This document shows, in pieces, positions 53,672-63,662 of a stretch of 64,000 nt of DNA (position 1 is the first letter of the stretch; each line of letters begins with the position of its first letter). A program made the position numbers and the translations under genes. The notes under the pieces were generated by a model, which was not told the DNA's origin, ran no database searches, and saw only the letters and a program-made list of their open reading frames with translations. The DNA comes from Symbiodinium natans (lineage: Eukaryota; Sar; Dinophyceae; Suessiales; Symbiodiniaceae), in the NCBI GenBank assembly GCA_905221605.1, contig CAJNDS010002449.1, forward strand, positions 358,047-422,046. The letters are read 5' to 3'.

Positions 53672-56600
53672 AAGGCCTCAAGGGCGCGCTGAACCGCCAC
53701 TCGGTCCCAAGCATGGCGCTGAGTTCTGCCATGAGCGCATTCTTGAACTCTGGCCCTCTATCCGACCTGATGAGGCTCGGGATCGTCCTGCTGCGAAGCA
53801 CACAGCGCACGAACGCCCTCCTGACTTCAGCATGAGTCAGAGACCTCATCGGCTCGAGGAGGACAGCATGACTGAGGCAATCGAAGTACGTAAGCGAGTA
53901 CCTATGCCCCTCCCTGTCCTCTCGGTTCGGACCTTCACAGTCCACGCTGACTTCCTGCCAGCATGTCTCGGCGCCACACTTGACCGCACGAGCTTCAACC
54001 TTCGTCGGTCGAGAGCGGCCTTTAATGCAAGCGAGACACTTGGCGACCCAGGTCCGCACATCTTTCTCCAAGTCGGGCCACCAGACTGCCCTCTCTAGCA
54101 GCTTGACGGTAACCTCAGCAGACCTATGGGCCCCAAGGACTCCACAGTGGACTGAATTGTAGCAAGCGCGGCGCCAGGTCACCCCATTCGCGCCCGCAGC
54201 CCCGTTGGGAACCACTGGGACAACGACGGTTTGACCCGTCCTGAGGGTCACCTCGCGCTCGAGCAACCCGTCTCCGGACATCACCATCGGCGGCTCTGGC
54301 TTGCGAATCGAGCCCGCCAATGAGGGATCGCGCCGCTGACCCTCGTACCACGCCGTACGAAGGGATCCCGTGACTCGGAACTCCGAAATGTTCGCCGCGT
54401 CCCTTGCCTCGACCGCAAGCTGTTCGCGACGATTTTCGTCCTCCCCCGCGACCAGGCTCAAAGACGGAACACCGCCCTTAAACTCGACCTTGACCTTGGT
54501 TGAGGAATGGTCCCAAATGCACAGGATGGGGCTATGGCTAACGAGCTCTAGAACCACTGCAGGGCCCTTGTGCTCTTCACCCATAAACGCCAAAACTCTA
54601 CCCTTCAGCTCGCACTCATTGGCATTCTTCCCGCGACTGATAGCGCCCGCGGTCCAATGCCCTTCTACGCCCTCGTTGGACGAAGAGAATTGAGCCAGGA
54701 CCCTTGACGCCTGCGGGGTAGAACCGCGGGGATCCGAAGCTGCATCTCCGGTTGCCCGCCAGCCAATGACCTGAGTAACCCTACCCACAAGGGCTATCAG
54801 CTTGCTGAAGGAGGGGTCTAAGGCAACCTCTTTACCATCAGACCTCCAGAGCACTTCACACTGCTCATTCACGACATGTCTGTGGCCGTGCCAGTTCACC
54901 ACTGACGACCAATGCACGACGATGTCGCCCTGAACCACATTCAGGGGCGAGCAGTTGTGCCCCGCCACCACAGCACCATCTTCTCTAACCACCCATGTGG
55001 TCCAGTAAGGCTTCACATCGCCCCACTTGGAAAGATCCTTGTGCTGGGAGCCGAGGCTGAGCTTCGTGGAATGGCTCTTCTTCCATATCTTCCCACTCAG
55101 CATGCCATATGCAGTGGGAACTGGAGCATCCTTGGGCGTAGTCCTAAACCCCACCGCCCATTGCTGGATGGTTGAGGACCTAACCCTAACCAAACCTCCT
55201 GTCCTATCCAAAGTTGCAAGGACGGAGTTGACCTCTAGGCCCACCTCATGGGCCTCAAGGTCGCCCTCAAGCGGAGGTTCGGGCTCCTCCCGCTCGGCTA
55301 TCTCTACCGAGGTATCGACTGCCTCTTTCTCGATGCAGGCGGGGCAGCGAGAAAACAGGTAGGTCCGCTTGCCGCAGATGCACAGACCCTCATGGTCCCA
55401 GAGGGGTCGTGACGGTTCGTCCAGCATCCCTCTAATGCTGGCATCATCAATGGAACGAACCGCGTCCAGCCTCAAGGACCGCAGAACCTCCGCCCCCAAT
55501 GCCTGCTTCCCTACGATCCCAAAACCTCGCAGGGGAGGCTCCGGAAAATCCTTCTTGAGTTCCGGACAAGCCTCGGCCACTTCCAAGTGGCCTTGCTGCG
55601 TGCGCCAAAGGCGTGGCCGCACCGCCCAGATAGCCTTGATGCCTGCCCAAGCCTCTCCTACAGCCCTGGCTTCCTTGCGCTGCAGGTTCCTTGCTTGGAG
55701 CGTGAGCTCAACAACCAAAGGCCACCTAAGGACGGCTGTGACAAGCCCGCCTTGCCCAAGTCCTACGAGGAACTGCGGACGAAACCCCGAAGCTTCCCTA
55801 AGAACCTTGGCACACGAAGTAAGCAAGTCGACCCTGATCCGCTTGATCTTCTTGGTCCCTGCGAGCCTGCCGGCCCCGCAATCGAAATGCGCGGCAAGCC
55901 CGTCGGTATCCTCAAACGGACCCCAACAACCCCTGACAGCCACAGAAACTCCAGGGAGGCTCGCTTGGAAGACGCGCCTGATCTCAGTCAGCTCTGCGTC
56001 CTGCTCTTTCCAACGCGCGTAGTCAAAGACAACCATGACGCGCACCGGAAGGGCTGCGACGACGCACATCGGCACAGCCGCGGCCTGGACACGGCCCGCA
56101 GGCTCTGGGACGGCGTCGTTGCCGACCGCCCAGGGCACGGGTCCGTCACCCTCAGTACCCTCTCCGAGGTACTGGTCCAGGTCGAAACCTCGGAGTTGGC
56201 CCGAAAGGCCCTCGAGATCTTTCGTCCTCGCCGCAAGGAGCGCATCCCGATCTTTGGGATTGCGGCTAAAACTGTCACCCAGCGTCGCTGAGCGACCGCT
56301 AAGGCTCCTTATTTCGGACCCATCCATAAGGATTTCCGCAACCCACCGGACGAGTTTCGGATCCATTCCGATGTCCGACGTTTGCGCTCGGGTAAGGTTG
56401 GCATGATCTGTCCAACACAGAGTCCGAATAGAGCCAAACATGCGGCGCGTCGCCCGCTTTACCTCGAGCTGGGCAAACGCCTCCTGTATCAAGGGCGGCC
56501 AGTTTTGCTGCGCGGGGGTCAAGCTCTTTGAGTGCGTCATAAGCACTTTGAGCTGACTCAAGTCCCGCGTCATCTGCACGACGCTGCCCCCTACCGCGAT

Positions 56601-58808
56601 GCCCGACGCATCCGCGATCTGCTCGAGGGGACACGACCCATCCGCAGCAGAGGCCTCATCGAAGGTAGCCAAATTGATGCGGTTCTGCATCATGCGCTTA
56701 ATCGCTTTAACGGCTTTGCAACCTTCGGTGGCGGCTGAGCCCAGCCCGCCTTCAGGAAAGACGGCGCCTGGCTTCTGCCACTGCCCTAAAATCTTGGCTG
56801 CGTGCCCATACTCAACAGGCAGGTAGCCGCGCAACCAATTTGCGCAACCCAAAAATTGCTGAATGTGAAGCTTCTCCCAGAGCGGGGGAAAGTCAATCAC
56901 CGCCTGACAACGCTCTTCGTCAGGCGAACTCCCGTCCCGCCCAATGTTGTGTCCTAGGAGCTTACCTTTGGAGACACAAACTTCGGCCTTGCTGATTCCA
57001 AAGGAAAACCCAAACAAGATTGACTTGTCTAGGAAACCCTCTAAGGAAACGAGGTGGTCGAGGAGGTGCGGGCATGCCTTAGGGTGCCGGGCGCGCATAT
57101 CTGCCGCGAGCTGCTCATAATAATAGTCCGTTGGAGGCTCTTCGATCATCTTGTCGATATCCCAGCTCTCCACGATATGATAGCTCGGGCAGCGCGCCGT
57201 GTCGACCGCGTCTGCTGGGCGCACAGCGTCACTTGCGCCTCTTCCAGCCGTGGCCGATCCCTCACGCCAGCCAGCCCAGCGTGGCCCCTTGCGCGTCCTA
57301 AAGACCGCGAGGCGTTCGGTGACTGGAACCTCATCGCTGCACGCAACGCTTCCCGCCACACGCAAATCCCTCGTGTCCCAAAGACGCCACGCCTCACCTG
57401 CGCGCTGAAGCAAGCACGTTTCGTAAGGCGCCTTCTCGACCGCCAGGGTCCCAAGGTCCTTCTGCGCAGGGCGCCTACCCCACACAGACGCGTAACCACC
57501 CGGCGCCTCCCACCAGTTGTCGACGCTTGGAAGGTGGTCCAAGCAAGTAAGCACTCCAGGCTCCTCAACAGGGCGCCCAACTGGGCCGCTCCCGCCCCAC
57601 ACCGAAGCGAGAACAGTCACCGCAGCAAGGACCGATAGCACACCGATCCTGGCGCCGGTACGCAGCCGCCCAAAGGACCGCGCGCACGAGGAACAACCTT
57701 GGAAGCTTCTTGCCGCGGCCCTGGACGCGGACCCGCAAGCAAAGCACGGGTCATGGTCAACCGATGCAACGGCGACCCCACAATCCGCACATGTCTGCGG
57801 AGACGGCTCTGACTCGAACACCGTCTCAATCGCGCCACAACCACAGGCCGCGGTGCTGACGAGGCCGGAACGCACTTCCGCAACAACCTCGCCCGGCTGG
57901 AGAGAGTGGTCACACTCTTGGGCTGCAAGCAACACAAACCCTTTACCCTCTCCTGTGGGCCAAAGGCCTGGCACAGCCTCAACCCCGCACTCAACCGGAA
58001 GCACGACCTCGGACAGGGATCCCTCTGCGGAGACTCCTGACTCCCGCACGACTGGCACCAGCACCCCGTCGCCTGGTGAGAGCTCGAGCGGCTCTTCCCC
58101 CCGTATCTCCTTTTGGAGATACGGGGGCATCTTGCGGAGGTACGAGAGATACAACTCTCGTGGGGTCTTCCCAAGACCCACCGCCTCAAGGTCCGCGATC
58201 GATGCCTCAAACAAAGGCTCGAATTGGTGGCCTGTGAGCTTGCCCTTAGCGAGGGAGGCATGCTCACCATCCACGCGGACTTCTCTTTCCTCCCGCGATT
58301 CCCCGAACATCAAGTGCTTGTTCTTGATGCGGTCGTACACCGCCTGTGGATCGGAGAGAACCTCTCCCGACTTCCACGCTGCGCGGTACGCGTTCGTGTA
58401 CGTCTTCATGCGCGAGCCGCGGCAGCGCCCGCGTAGCGCTAGCAGGTTTTCGCGCGCACTCATACCGCGACAGTTGTTGGCCAGCGCGCAGACGTCCTCG
58501 AACTCCTCGTAGAACAAGACAACGTCTCGCGCGTCCGACTTGTCGTCGGTCAGCGTCGGCCACGTGAGGTCAGTTTTGACCGTAGTTATGGAGCTTTGCC
58601 CGCCCCTCTGCGCTAACGCTTCTTTCAGCGCTTCAGTTTGGGCGGCGAGTGCGGCGGCGAAATCGCCCGCCGGGTTTTGGGACCCGGTCTGCGAACCTCC
58701 GCCGTCTGAACCTCGCTTCAGGGCTTCTATCTCCATCTCCAGCGCCGCGAGCTTTGCGCGCAAAGGGGAATCGCCGTCCGTCGCGCCCAGGTCACGGGCC
58801 GCGGAAGG
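53283..58808 (-). CDS. Gag C-terminus, RT thumb, RNase H and integrase polyprotein
   Basis: Open for more than 1,800 codons, no ATG at the start. In order: coiled coil (LRAKLAALEMEIEALKRG); capsid-like helices ending MPPYLQKEIRG (about 58763-58100); a post-protease-type linker (GDGVLVPVVRESG, LQPGEVVAEVRSGLV); a Cys-rich ribbon (CADCGVAV, CFACGS, CSSC) and hydrophobic segment IGVLSVLAAVTVLASVW (about 57600); the RT thumb start KAEVCVSKGKLLGHNIG (about 56960) and FLGCANWLRGYLP; Ty3-type RNase H with ADASGIAVG, QEAFAQLEVKRATRRMF, CWTDHANL and GDSFSRNP (56620-56250); an unknown region; the integrase zinc finger HCGVL..H..CLAC (54015-54150); then the integrase core SVDCEGP, SDRGPEF and GANERVHQEV, with 35 residues between the second Asp and Glu. 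No protease (D-T/S-G) and no RT palm before the RNase H. After the integrase core the proper frame shifts to the next ORF. Confidence 0.8.
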   Translation of the reverse strand, partial: PSAARDLGATDGDSPLRAKLAALEMEIEALKRGSDGGGSQTGSQNPAGDFAAALAAQTEALKEALAQRGGQSSITTVKTDLTWPTLTDDKSDARDVVLFYEEFEDVCALANNCRGMSARENLLALRGRCRGSRMKTYTNAYRAAWKSGEVLSDPQAVYDRIKNKHLMFGESREEREVRVDGEHASLAKGKLTGHQFEPLFEASIADLEAVGLGKTPRELYLSYLRKMPPYLQKEIRGEEPLELSPGDGVLVPVVRESGVSAEGSLSEVVLPVECGVEAVPGLWPTGEGKGFVLLAAQECDHSLQPGEVVAEVRSGLVSTAACGCGAIETVFESEPSPQTCADCGVAVASVDHDPCFACGSASRAAARSFQGCSSCARSFGRLRTGARIGVLSVLAAVTVLASVWGGSGPVGRPVEEPGVLTCLDHLPSVDNWWEAPGGYASVWGRRPAQKDLGTLAVEKAPYETCLLQRAGEAWRLWDTRDLRVAGSVACSDEVPVTERLAVFRTRKGPRWAGWREGSATAGRGASDAVRPADAVDTARCPSYHIVESWDIDKMIEEPPTDYYYEQLAADMRARHPKACPHLLDHLVSLEGFLDKSILFGFSFGISKAEVCVSKGKLLGHNIGRDGSSPDEERCQAVIDFPPLWEKLHIQQFLGCANWLRGYLPVEYGHAAKILGQWQKPGAVFPEGGLGSAATEGCKAVKAIKRMMQNRINLATFDEASAADGSCPLEQIADASGIAVGGSVVQMTRDLSQLKVLMTHSKSLTPAQQNWPPLIQEAFAQLEVKRATRRMFGSIRTLCWTDHANLTRAQTSDIGMDPKLVRWVAEILMDGSEIRSLSGRSATLGDSFSRNPKDRDALLAARTKDLEGLSGQLRGFDLDQYLGEGTEGDGPVPWAVGNDAVPEPAGRVQAAAVPMCVVAALPVRVMVVFDYARWKEQDAELTEIRRVFQASLPGVSVAVRGCWGPFEDTDGLAAHFDCGAGRLAGTKKIKRIRVDLLTSCAKVLREASGFRPQFLVGLGQGGLVTAVLRWPLVVELTLQARNLQRKEARAVGEAWAGIKAIWAVRPRLWRTQQGHLEVAEACPELKKDFPEPPLRGFGIVGKQALGAEVLRSLRLDAVRSIDDASIRGMLDEPSRPLWDHEGLCICGKRTYLFSRCPACIEKEAVDTSVEIAEREEPEPPLEGDLEAHEVGLEVNSVLATLDRTGGLVRVRSSTIQQWAVGFRTTPKDAPVPTAYGMLSGKIWKKSHSTKLSLGSQHKDLSKWGDVKPYWTTWVVREDGAVVAGHNCSPLNVVQGDIVVHWSSVVNWHGHRHVVNEQCEVLWRSDGKEVALDPSFSKLIALVGRVTQVIGWRATGDAASDPRGSTPQASRVLAQFSSSNEGVEGHWTAGAISRGKNANECELKGRVLAFMGEEHKGPAVVLELVSHSPILCIWDHSSTKVKVEFKGGVPSLSLVAGEDENRREQLAVEARDAANISEFRVTGSLRTAWYEGQRRDPSLAGSIRKPEPPMVMSGDGLLEREVTLRTGQTVVVPVVPNGAAGANGVTWRRACYNSVHCGVLGAHRSAEVTVKLLERAVWWPDLEKDVRTWVAKCLACIKGRSRPTKVEARAVKCGAETCWQEVSVDCEGPNREDREGHRYSLTYFDCLSHAVLLEPMRSLTHAEVRRAFVRCVLRSRTIPSLIRSDRGPEFKNALMAELSAMLGTEWRFSAPLRPCELGANERVHQEVQKVLGANRRGRLVSPQLRAAGSRRRQAGGVHADQAREGLRPPPWRPHRLSGCRWRPEGVQVRTGYAGGCGPCAGRRPPLSPRRQRGSRQMAACICRRGRSAHAFRRDPSGPRSGFR
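58098..58127. other. Perfect 13-bp hairpin in gag-pol
   Basis: CCCCCGTATCTCC, loop TTTT, GGAGATACGGGGG. It lies in the codons for MPPYLQKEIRG, exactly where capsid-like sequence stops and the post-protease linker begins. Confidence 0.85.
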
Positions 58809-58851
58809 ACCACCTGCAACCTCGCAGTGTGCAAACCTCCACGGTCCAAAC

Positions 58852-59751
58852 CTACCCCCAACCCACTTGCAGTCGCAGGCTGTGGGAGCCCTGGGGAACG
58901 CGGCCCCACGGCTTCAACTGGCACATCGGACGGGGAGCTCCAAACCTTCTCTTGGCTCGAGCTTTCTTTCCCCCTAGCGCGAGGATAAGCTCCCCGATGC
59001 ATTGGATTTCACGCTGAATCTCCTCTGCGTCTTCGGGGTCCTCGCCACCGCGCAAAGCCGCGACCGAGAATCTGGTCCGCAGCCGACGGACCATCTTTGT
59101 CGGATGCCAGTCCCCGCCTATCTTGGAGAACTCATCCGCAAGGAGGGTGGCTTTGGTGCTTAAGGCGTCAAGGTCACGGGAGCTCACCGTGACTCCATGC
59201 GCCTTCAGCGCGAGGACAATCCGCGAAACGCGCGTCAAGTAGTCCGCGACCGGTTCTTGGTCTGGACGGAAAATCGCGCGCAGCTCCGCCTGCAAGCCCT
59301 CTGCGGTGCCTGGCACCGAACCTGCTGTCGACGGCGGACCGGACGGTCCCGCCGGGCGGGACCCTGGTGCCGTAGCAGGGACATAGGCAGCACCGGTAGG
59401 GACCATGGCCAGCTCCCTAGCCGCGGCGCTGACGTCCACCCGCGGCGGACTGTCGCCTCCAGCGCCCGAGGCCTCAGGGACTAGCTCGGAGTCCTCTTCT
59501 TCTTCTTCTTCTTCATCTTCGTCCTCCTCTTCGGCGTCATGGAGGAACTTCATGACTTTTCACCAAAGAGCCGCCTCTTGCTCTGGCGTAGTGCTGACCC
59601 CATCCCGCTTGGACAGTGGACGGCTGCCAGTCTCCCTACGCCACTTAAGCCAAGCGACGTAGCCCATCCGCTCGGGATAGGGAACGTCACCACCCTCGAT
59701 CGCTTCGAGGAGGGTGACGCCCTCGGCCTGACCTGCAACCTCTGCGGACAT
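58852..59751 (-). CDS. Gag-like ORF of the large element, with an in-frame TGA
   Basis: The first plausible ATG is at 59751 (MSAEVAGQAEGVTLLEAIEG). The frame meets TGA at 59560-59562 after EQEAALW and continues in the same frame as KVMKFLHDAEEEDEDEEE, so readthrough would give one protein. An acidic Glu/Asp run follows, then Pro/Ala linkers, then a helical capsid-like part (GLQAELRAIFRPDQEPVADY, LADEFSKIGGDWHPTKMVRR, EEIQREIQCIGELILALGGK). It ends at 58852. The rest of Gag is in the next ORF in another frame. Upstream of the ATG a 42-bp segment is tandemly duplicated (about 59750-59835). It is assigned to Gag by position and character, not by a clear motif. Confidence 0.6.
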
Positions 59752-59921
59752 CGCCGCGCCTTGGTTAGCAGGCCGCAGGCGTGGCACACGAAGCGCCGCG
59801 CCTTGGTTAACAGGCCGCAAGCGTGGCACACAGTCCACGCGTCCAGGTCACGGACCGCGACAGACAAGCAAAGCAATGCTTGCCCACTCGGGCCGTAGGC
59901 ACAAGAGCTGTACGAGTTCCC

Positions 59922-59934
59922 AGAACAGCCCCCA
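59922..59934 (-). other. Candidate primer-binding site
   Basis: Two bases after the 5' LTR the minus strand reads TGGGGGCTGTTC. PBSs start with TGG complementary to the tRNA CCA end. I cannot match the rest to a tRNA. Confidence 0.35.
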
Positions 59935-59936
59935 AT

Positions 59937-60700
<764 letters not shown>

Positions 60701-61374
60701 AGTGGTGTGAAAACCTTTGACCGCTCCTGCTGGGGCCGAGGCGAGTAACGTGATTCAAGGTGCGGACATGTCAACTTCACGTGTATTTATTTGCTTCCGT
60801 CCTTCCCGACGCCCGGCTGTATACCGATGCTGCGCGCGTCTATGCCAAACCCATCTCGTTCTCTATTCCTGACTGCATGGTTTCACGCTTGAATTTCAAA
60901 GTAGTTGGTTCTTTACCCACCAGTCTTCTCCAGCGCCTGCTTCCACACCGCAGATGAAGCAACATGTGACAACATACGTGTACAAACATGTGCTCAAGCC
61001 GTGCATGTTTCCGTTGCGTCTTTATCATACTTCGCATCCGCGCTACCTCAAAGCCGGGAAAAGTAGCGGGCATCGGGGCACTCTGGCAGCACAAAAACTG
61101 ACTGGCGAGTTCCAGTTCCGACAGAACATGTTGCATGATTATCCAATGGATCTGCAGTTATGTATCAACTCGGTGGGTAGTACCGTACAACCCCGACGAC
61201 TACCACCACTCCCGCTTCCAGTGCTGATGCTACTTTGATTTTGCTACTACCAGTACTGTCATTCTGTTCCGCTGCTAAGAACTGTTGCTGCTTCTACAGC
61301 TACTGCTACATTGGTGCTGCTATTCATGTTGCGGCTGATGTTTCTGCTGCTGCGGACACGTGCGAATGCTGGAG
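60701..61374. other. End of the giant intron, no exon recognised
   Basis: Unique sequence with frames up to 98 codons on both strands. No ankyrin signature until 61375. CTGCTACTRC-rich sequence lies at 61230-61350. Confidence 0.45.
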
Positions 61375-61430
61375 GTGCTGCACGATGTGCGGGCAGATCT
61401 GGAAGCTACAGATCTGAATGGCATGACAGC
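61375..61430 (+). CDS. Ankyrin/membrane gene, exon after the giant intron
   Basis: After ATGCTGGAG the frame reads VLHDVRADLEATDLNGMTA and ends at ACAGC before a GT donor (GTTGCC). Joining to 61565 gives NGMTALMHAAVEGQMDSM, in exact ankyrin phase. The words TGGAGG (with the upstream exon end at 43741) and GTTG (with 61565) are repeated at the junctions. Confidence 0.75.
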
Positions 61431-61564
61431 GTTGCCTGGCTGCACTTGGCACTCTCTTGGACATGGGATGTCCCGAACGAAAATCAGGCACCAAATTTTT
61501 GGTACTATCTGAGCTTGGGGCAGGGTCCAGTTTTAGTTTGACTGAGATTGCAAGCTATGAAAAG

Positions 61565-61735
61565 GTTGATGCATGCAGCCGTGGAGGGGCAAATGGATTC
61601 AATGAAGCTCCTGATCCAGAAAAGGGCTCTTTTGAACGCCACCGACAACAACGGCCTCACTCCATTGATGCATGCAGCTCTGGCTGGGCATACGAATATT
61701 GTGAAGTACTTGAACCACACTGGGCTGACTGGGCT
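61565..61735 (+). CDS. Ankyrin/membrane gene, ankyrin exon
   Basis: The acceptor is TATGAAAAG. The frame reads LMHAAVEGQMDSMKLLIQKR, ALLNATDNNGLTPLMHAALA and GHTNIVKYL, about two repeats. The 3' end is not resolved; the frame runs to a stop at 61803 without further ankyrin signature. Confidence 0.7.
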
Positions 61736-61739
61736 CAAG

Positions 61740-62070
61740 TGCGACAAGTTTCCGCATGTTTGGATACAATGTGCCGCTCTCTTTTGGTTGTACAGGACTG
61801 AATGAGACTTTCCTTTATCTTTTCCTGTGGGTGTAGGGGGACTCCCTTGTGAATAGCGTACAGAGTTTTTGCCCTAAACCCTAAAGGACCAACAAATGTG
61901 AGATGCCTGTTTGGAGCCAGACACCAAAGCTTGGGGGACCTTGCCTGGAGAACATGAGCAAGGAAGATGCTGTGATGCTAGGCTCTGCTCACGATAGTAC
62001 ACTTTCGTATAGGATTCGAGGGTAACTACAGTACACTATAGTATACTACATGTTTCTCATATCCACAATA
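61740..62070. other. Intron, boundaries uncertain
   Basis: Contains CCCTAAACCCTAAAG (telomere-like) at 61863-61880 and a TAGTACACTTTC/ACAGTACACTATAGTATACT repeat near 61995-62050. Confidence 0.5.
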
Positions 62071-62390
62071 GGAGTGCTAATGTTTCGGGTAGATCTTGCT
62101 GGTGACTACAATGAGCCAAGGACATGGTTAGATACGATGCACGGTGATCCTTTTCAGAAAGATGATGCCTACTTTCCTTACACATTGTACATGGACCACG
62201 ACTCCGAGGCTTTCCCAATTTGGACTCAGCGCACATGGATGAGGAGGTGGACATGGGGTGCCGGATATGTCATAGCAGGGATACTTGTTGCTTTCTTGAT
62301 GCACTCCCTGATGCTTAAATGTTCGCACGGTCGACATGACATCCCCTATCGTGCAGTGTGCGCAGTTGAAGGGGAAGCAAGTGTGGAGAC
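62071..62390 (+). CDS. Ankyrin/membrane gene, exon with first membrane helix
   Basis: After CACAATAG the frame reads LMFRVDLAGDYNEPRTWLDT, an aromatic and acidic stretch, then WTWGAGYVIAGILVAFLMHS, a clear transmembrane helix. The end is approximate; the open frame runs to 62463. Confidence 0.65.
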
Positions 62391-62550
62391 TGAACATGAG
62401 TTTCGACAAGGGGCCAAGCTCCTACTGGCACGTGCCCGGCCGCCACAGTATCATCGCTTCTAGGTTGCACCTGTGCAGTTTTTTGCTTTCGGTATGTCTT
62501 CGAGCAGAGAACACGGCAAGAGTCGGACAATTGAGGTCTCAGAAAAGCAT

Positions 62551-63662
62551 TCCGGGCGTTGGAGGTGATTGTCAATGTGATCTGCTGCTTCGGATTGGGC
62601 ATGTCGTTGGTGTGGTGGATTTGGTGGCTGCCACTTTGCTTTGTCTGCTATGCAATCCCGGCCCTCTTCCAGTGGAACTTCTGGACTTTGGTCAGGAAGC
62701 CCGTGCTTGTGGTGCCTGCACGGACATCCACAGGACTTGTTATTGCGCTCCTGCGCTCCTTGTTCTTGTGGAGCCTTGCCTGCGCTTCCCATGACATTCC
62801 TATCGCAGTCTTCTGGAACATCAGCTACCTTTCACAGGTGTCGGAGTTTCTTCAAGCACTTCGCATTCAAAACCCGATGCTCAAGTACGTGAAGAGTTTG
62901 TCGCAATATGTGTGGCAAAAGAATGCTTCGCTCACCGTACTTTGGTTGGGGACATTTTACACACCTTTCACTGCCTATGACGCCGTTTATTGGGCTAGCT
63001 GTGGAGGCATTGCCTGCTTCTTCGTGTACGTCCTGGCCCTGCTAATCACATGTGTCTACCTTGCAGCCAGGAGAGGAGGATCAGCTGTGGACTCGGAGAC
63101 TGACCAGAAGCAACAAAAGACGGATGACATGAAGAAAACAGAGGACATGCTGCAAGAGATCCAGCACGGTACACGGCCCTTCCAGACCGAGACAATGGCG
63201 TCGGCCAATATAAATGTCTTAGAAGAGAAGTTCTTGCACGCAAATTGTGGGATCATGGATTCTCTCCTTGTCAAGATGTTCTTCTTCATGCTTGACATAT
63301 TACTGGATCTTGTTGTTATCCTCAACAATCTTCAAGCTGGCTGCTTTACTATCGCCTTCACACTAACAGTGGTGCTCTGCCGATCGCTGCTAAACCAGAT
63401 GGCCACAGGTGGCTTGACAAAGGCTTTCGAAGCTCTATCTGCAAGTGCCGCCAAGGGCGTGATGCGGCGCGATTTGATAGATCTCTTTAATGAGGAGAAG
63501 TCCGAAGCTTTTCTGTCACTTTGCGTTTCGTGCTACACCTTTCCGTATGCGACCCGATCAATGCGACAGGTTCTCATACAGCTTGTCAGTATCGGGTTCA
63601 GTGCATACAATGTGCAGGCTTTTCTCTACGAGCAGGTTGACCTGGATATGGTGGATGCATAG
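62551..63662 (+). CDS. Ankyrin/membrane gene, last exon (multi-pass membrane region)
   Basis: The acceptor is probably GGCGTTGGAG (62558). The frame reads VIVNVICCFGLGMSLVWWIW and ends with VDLDMVDA and TAG at 63660-63662. Hydrophobic segments: two at the start (to about residue 35), one around STGLVIALLRSLFLWSLACA, two between LTVLWLGTFYTPFTAYDA and FFVYVLALLITCVYLA, and two around LDILLDLVVILNNL and CFTIAFTLTVVLC. A Lys/Asp/Glu-rich loop (about residues 172-205) separates the sets. Membrane protein of unknown function; the selectivity motifs of ion channels that I know are not visible. Confidence 0.7.

Larger units (their letters stand above)
45743..59860 (-). repeat. Dispersed 20-25-bp GC-rich motif, at least 11 copies in the large element
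   Basis: The consensus in element sense is GCGGGYCGTGWCCTGGCCGC, with imperfect inverted ends (GCGG/CCGC). Copies lie at 45743-45767, 46699-46722, 49771-49792, 50735-50754, 50796-50820, 50871-50895, 56078-56101, 56124-56146, 57712-57738, 58782-58804 and 59838-59860. They fall in different codon phases (AGRVMAAG, AARDLGAT, CGSASRAAA), so the similarity is at DNA level. Confidence 0.75.
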
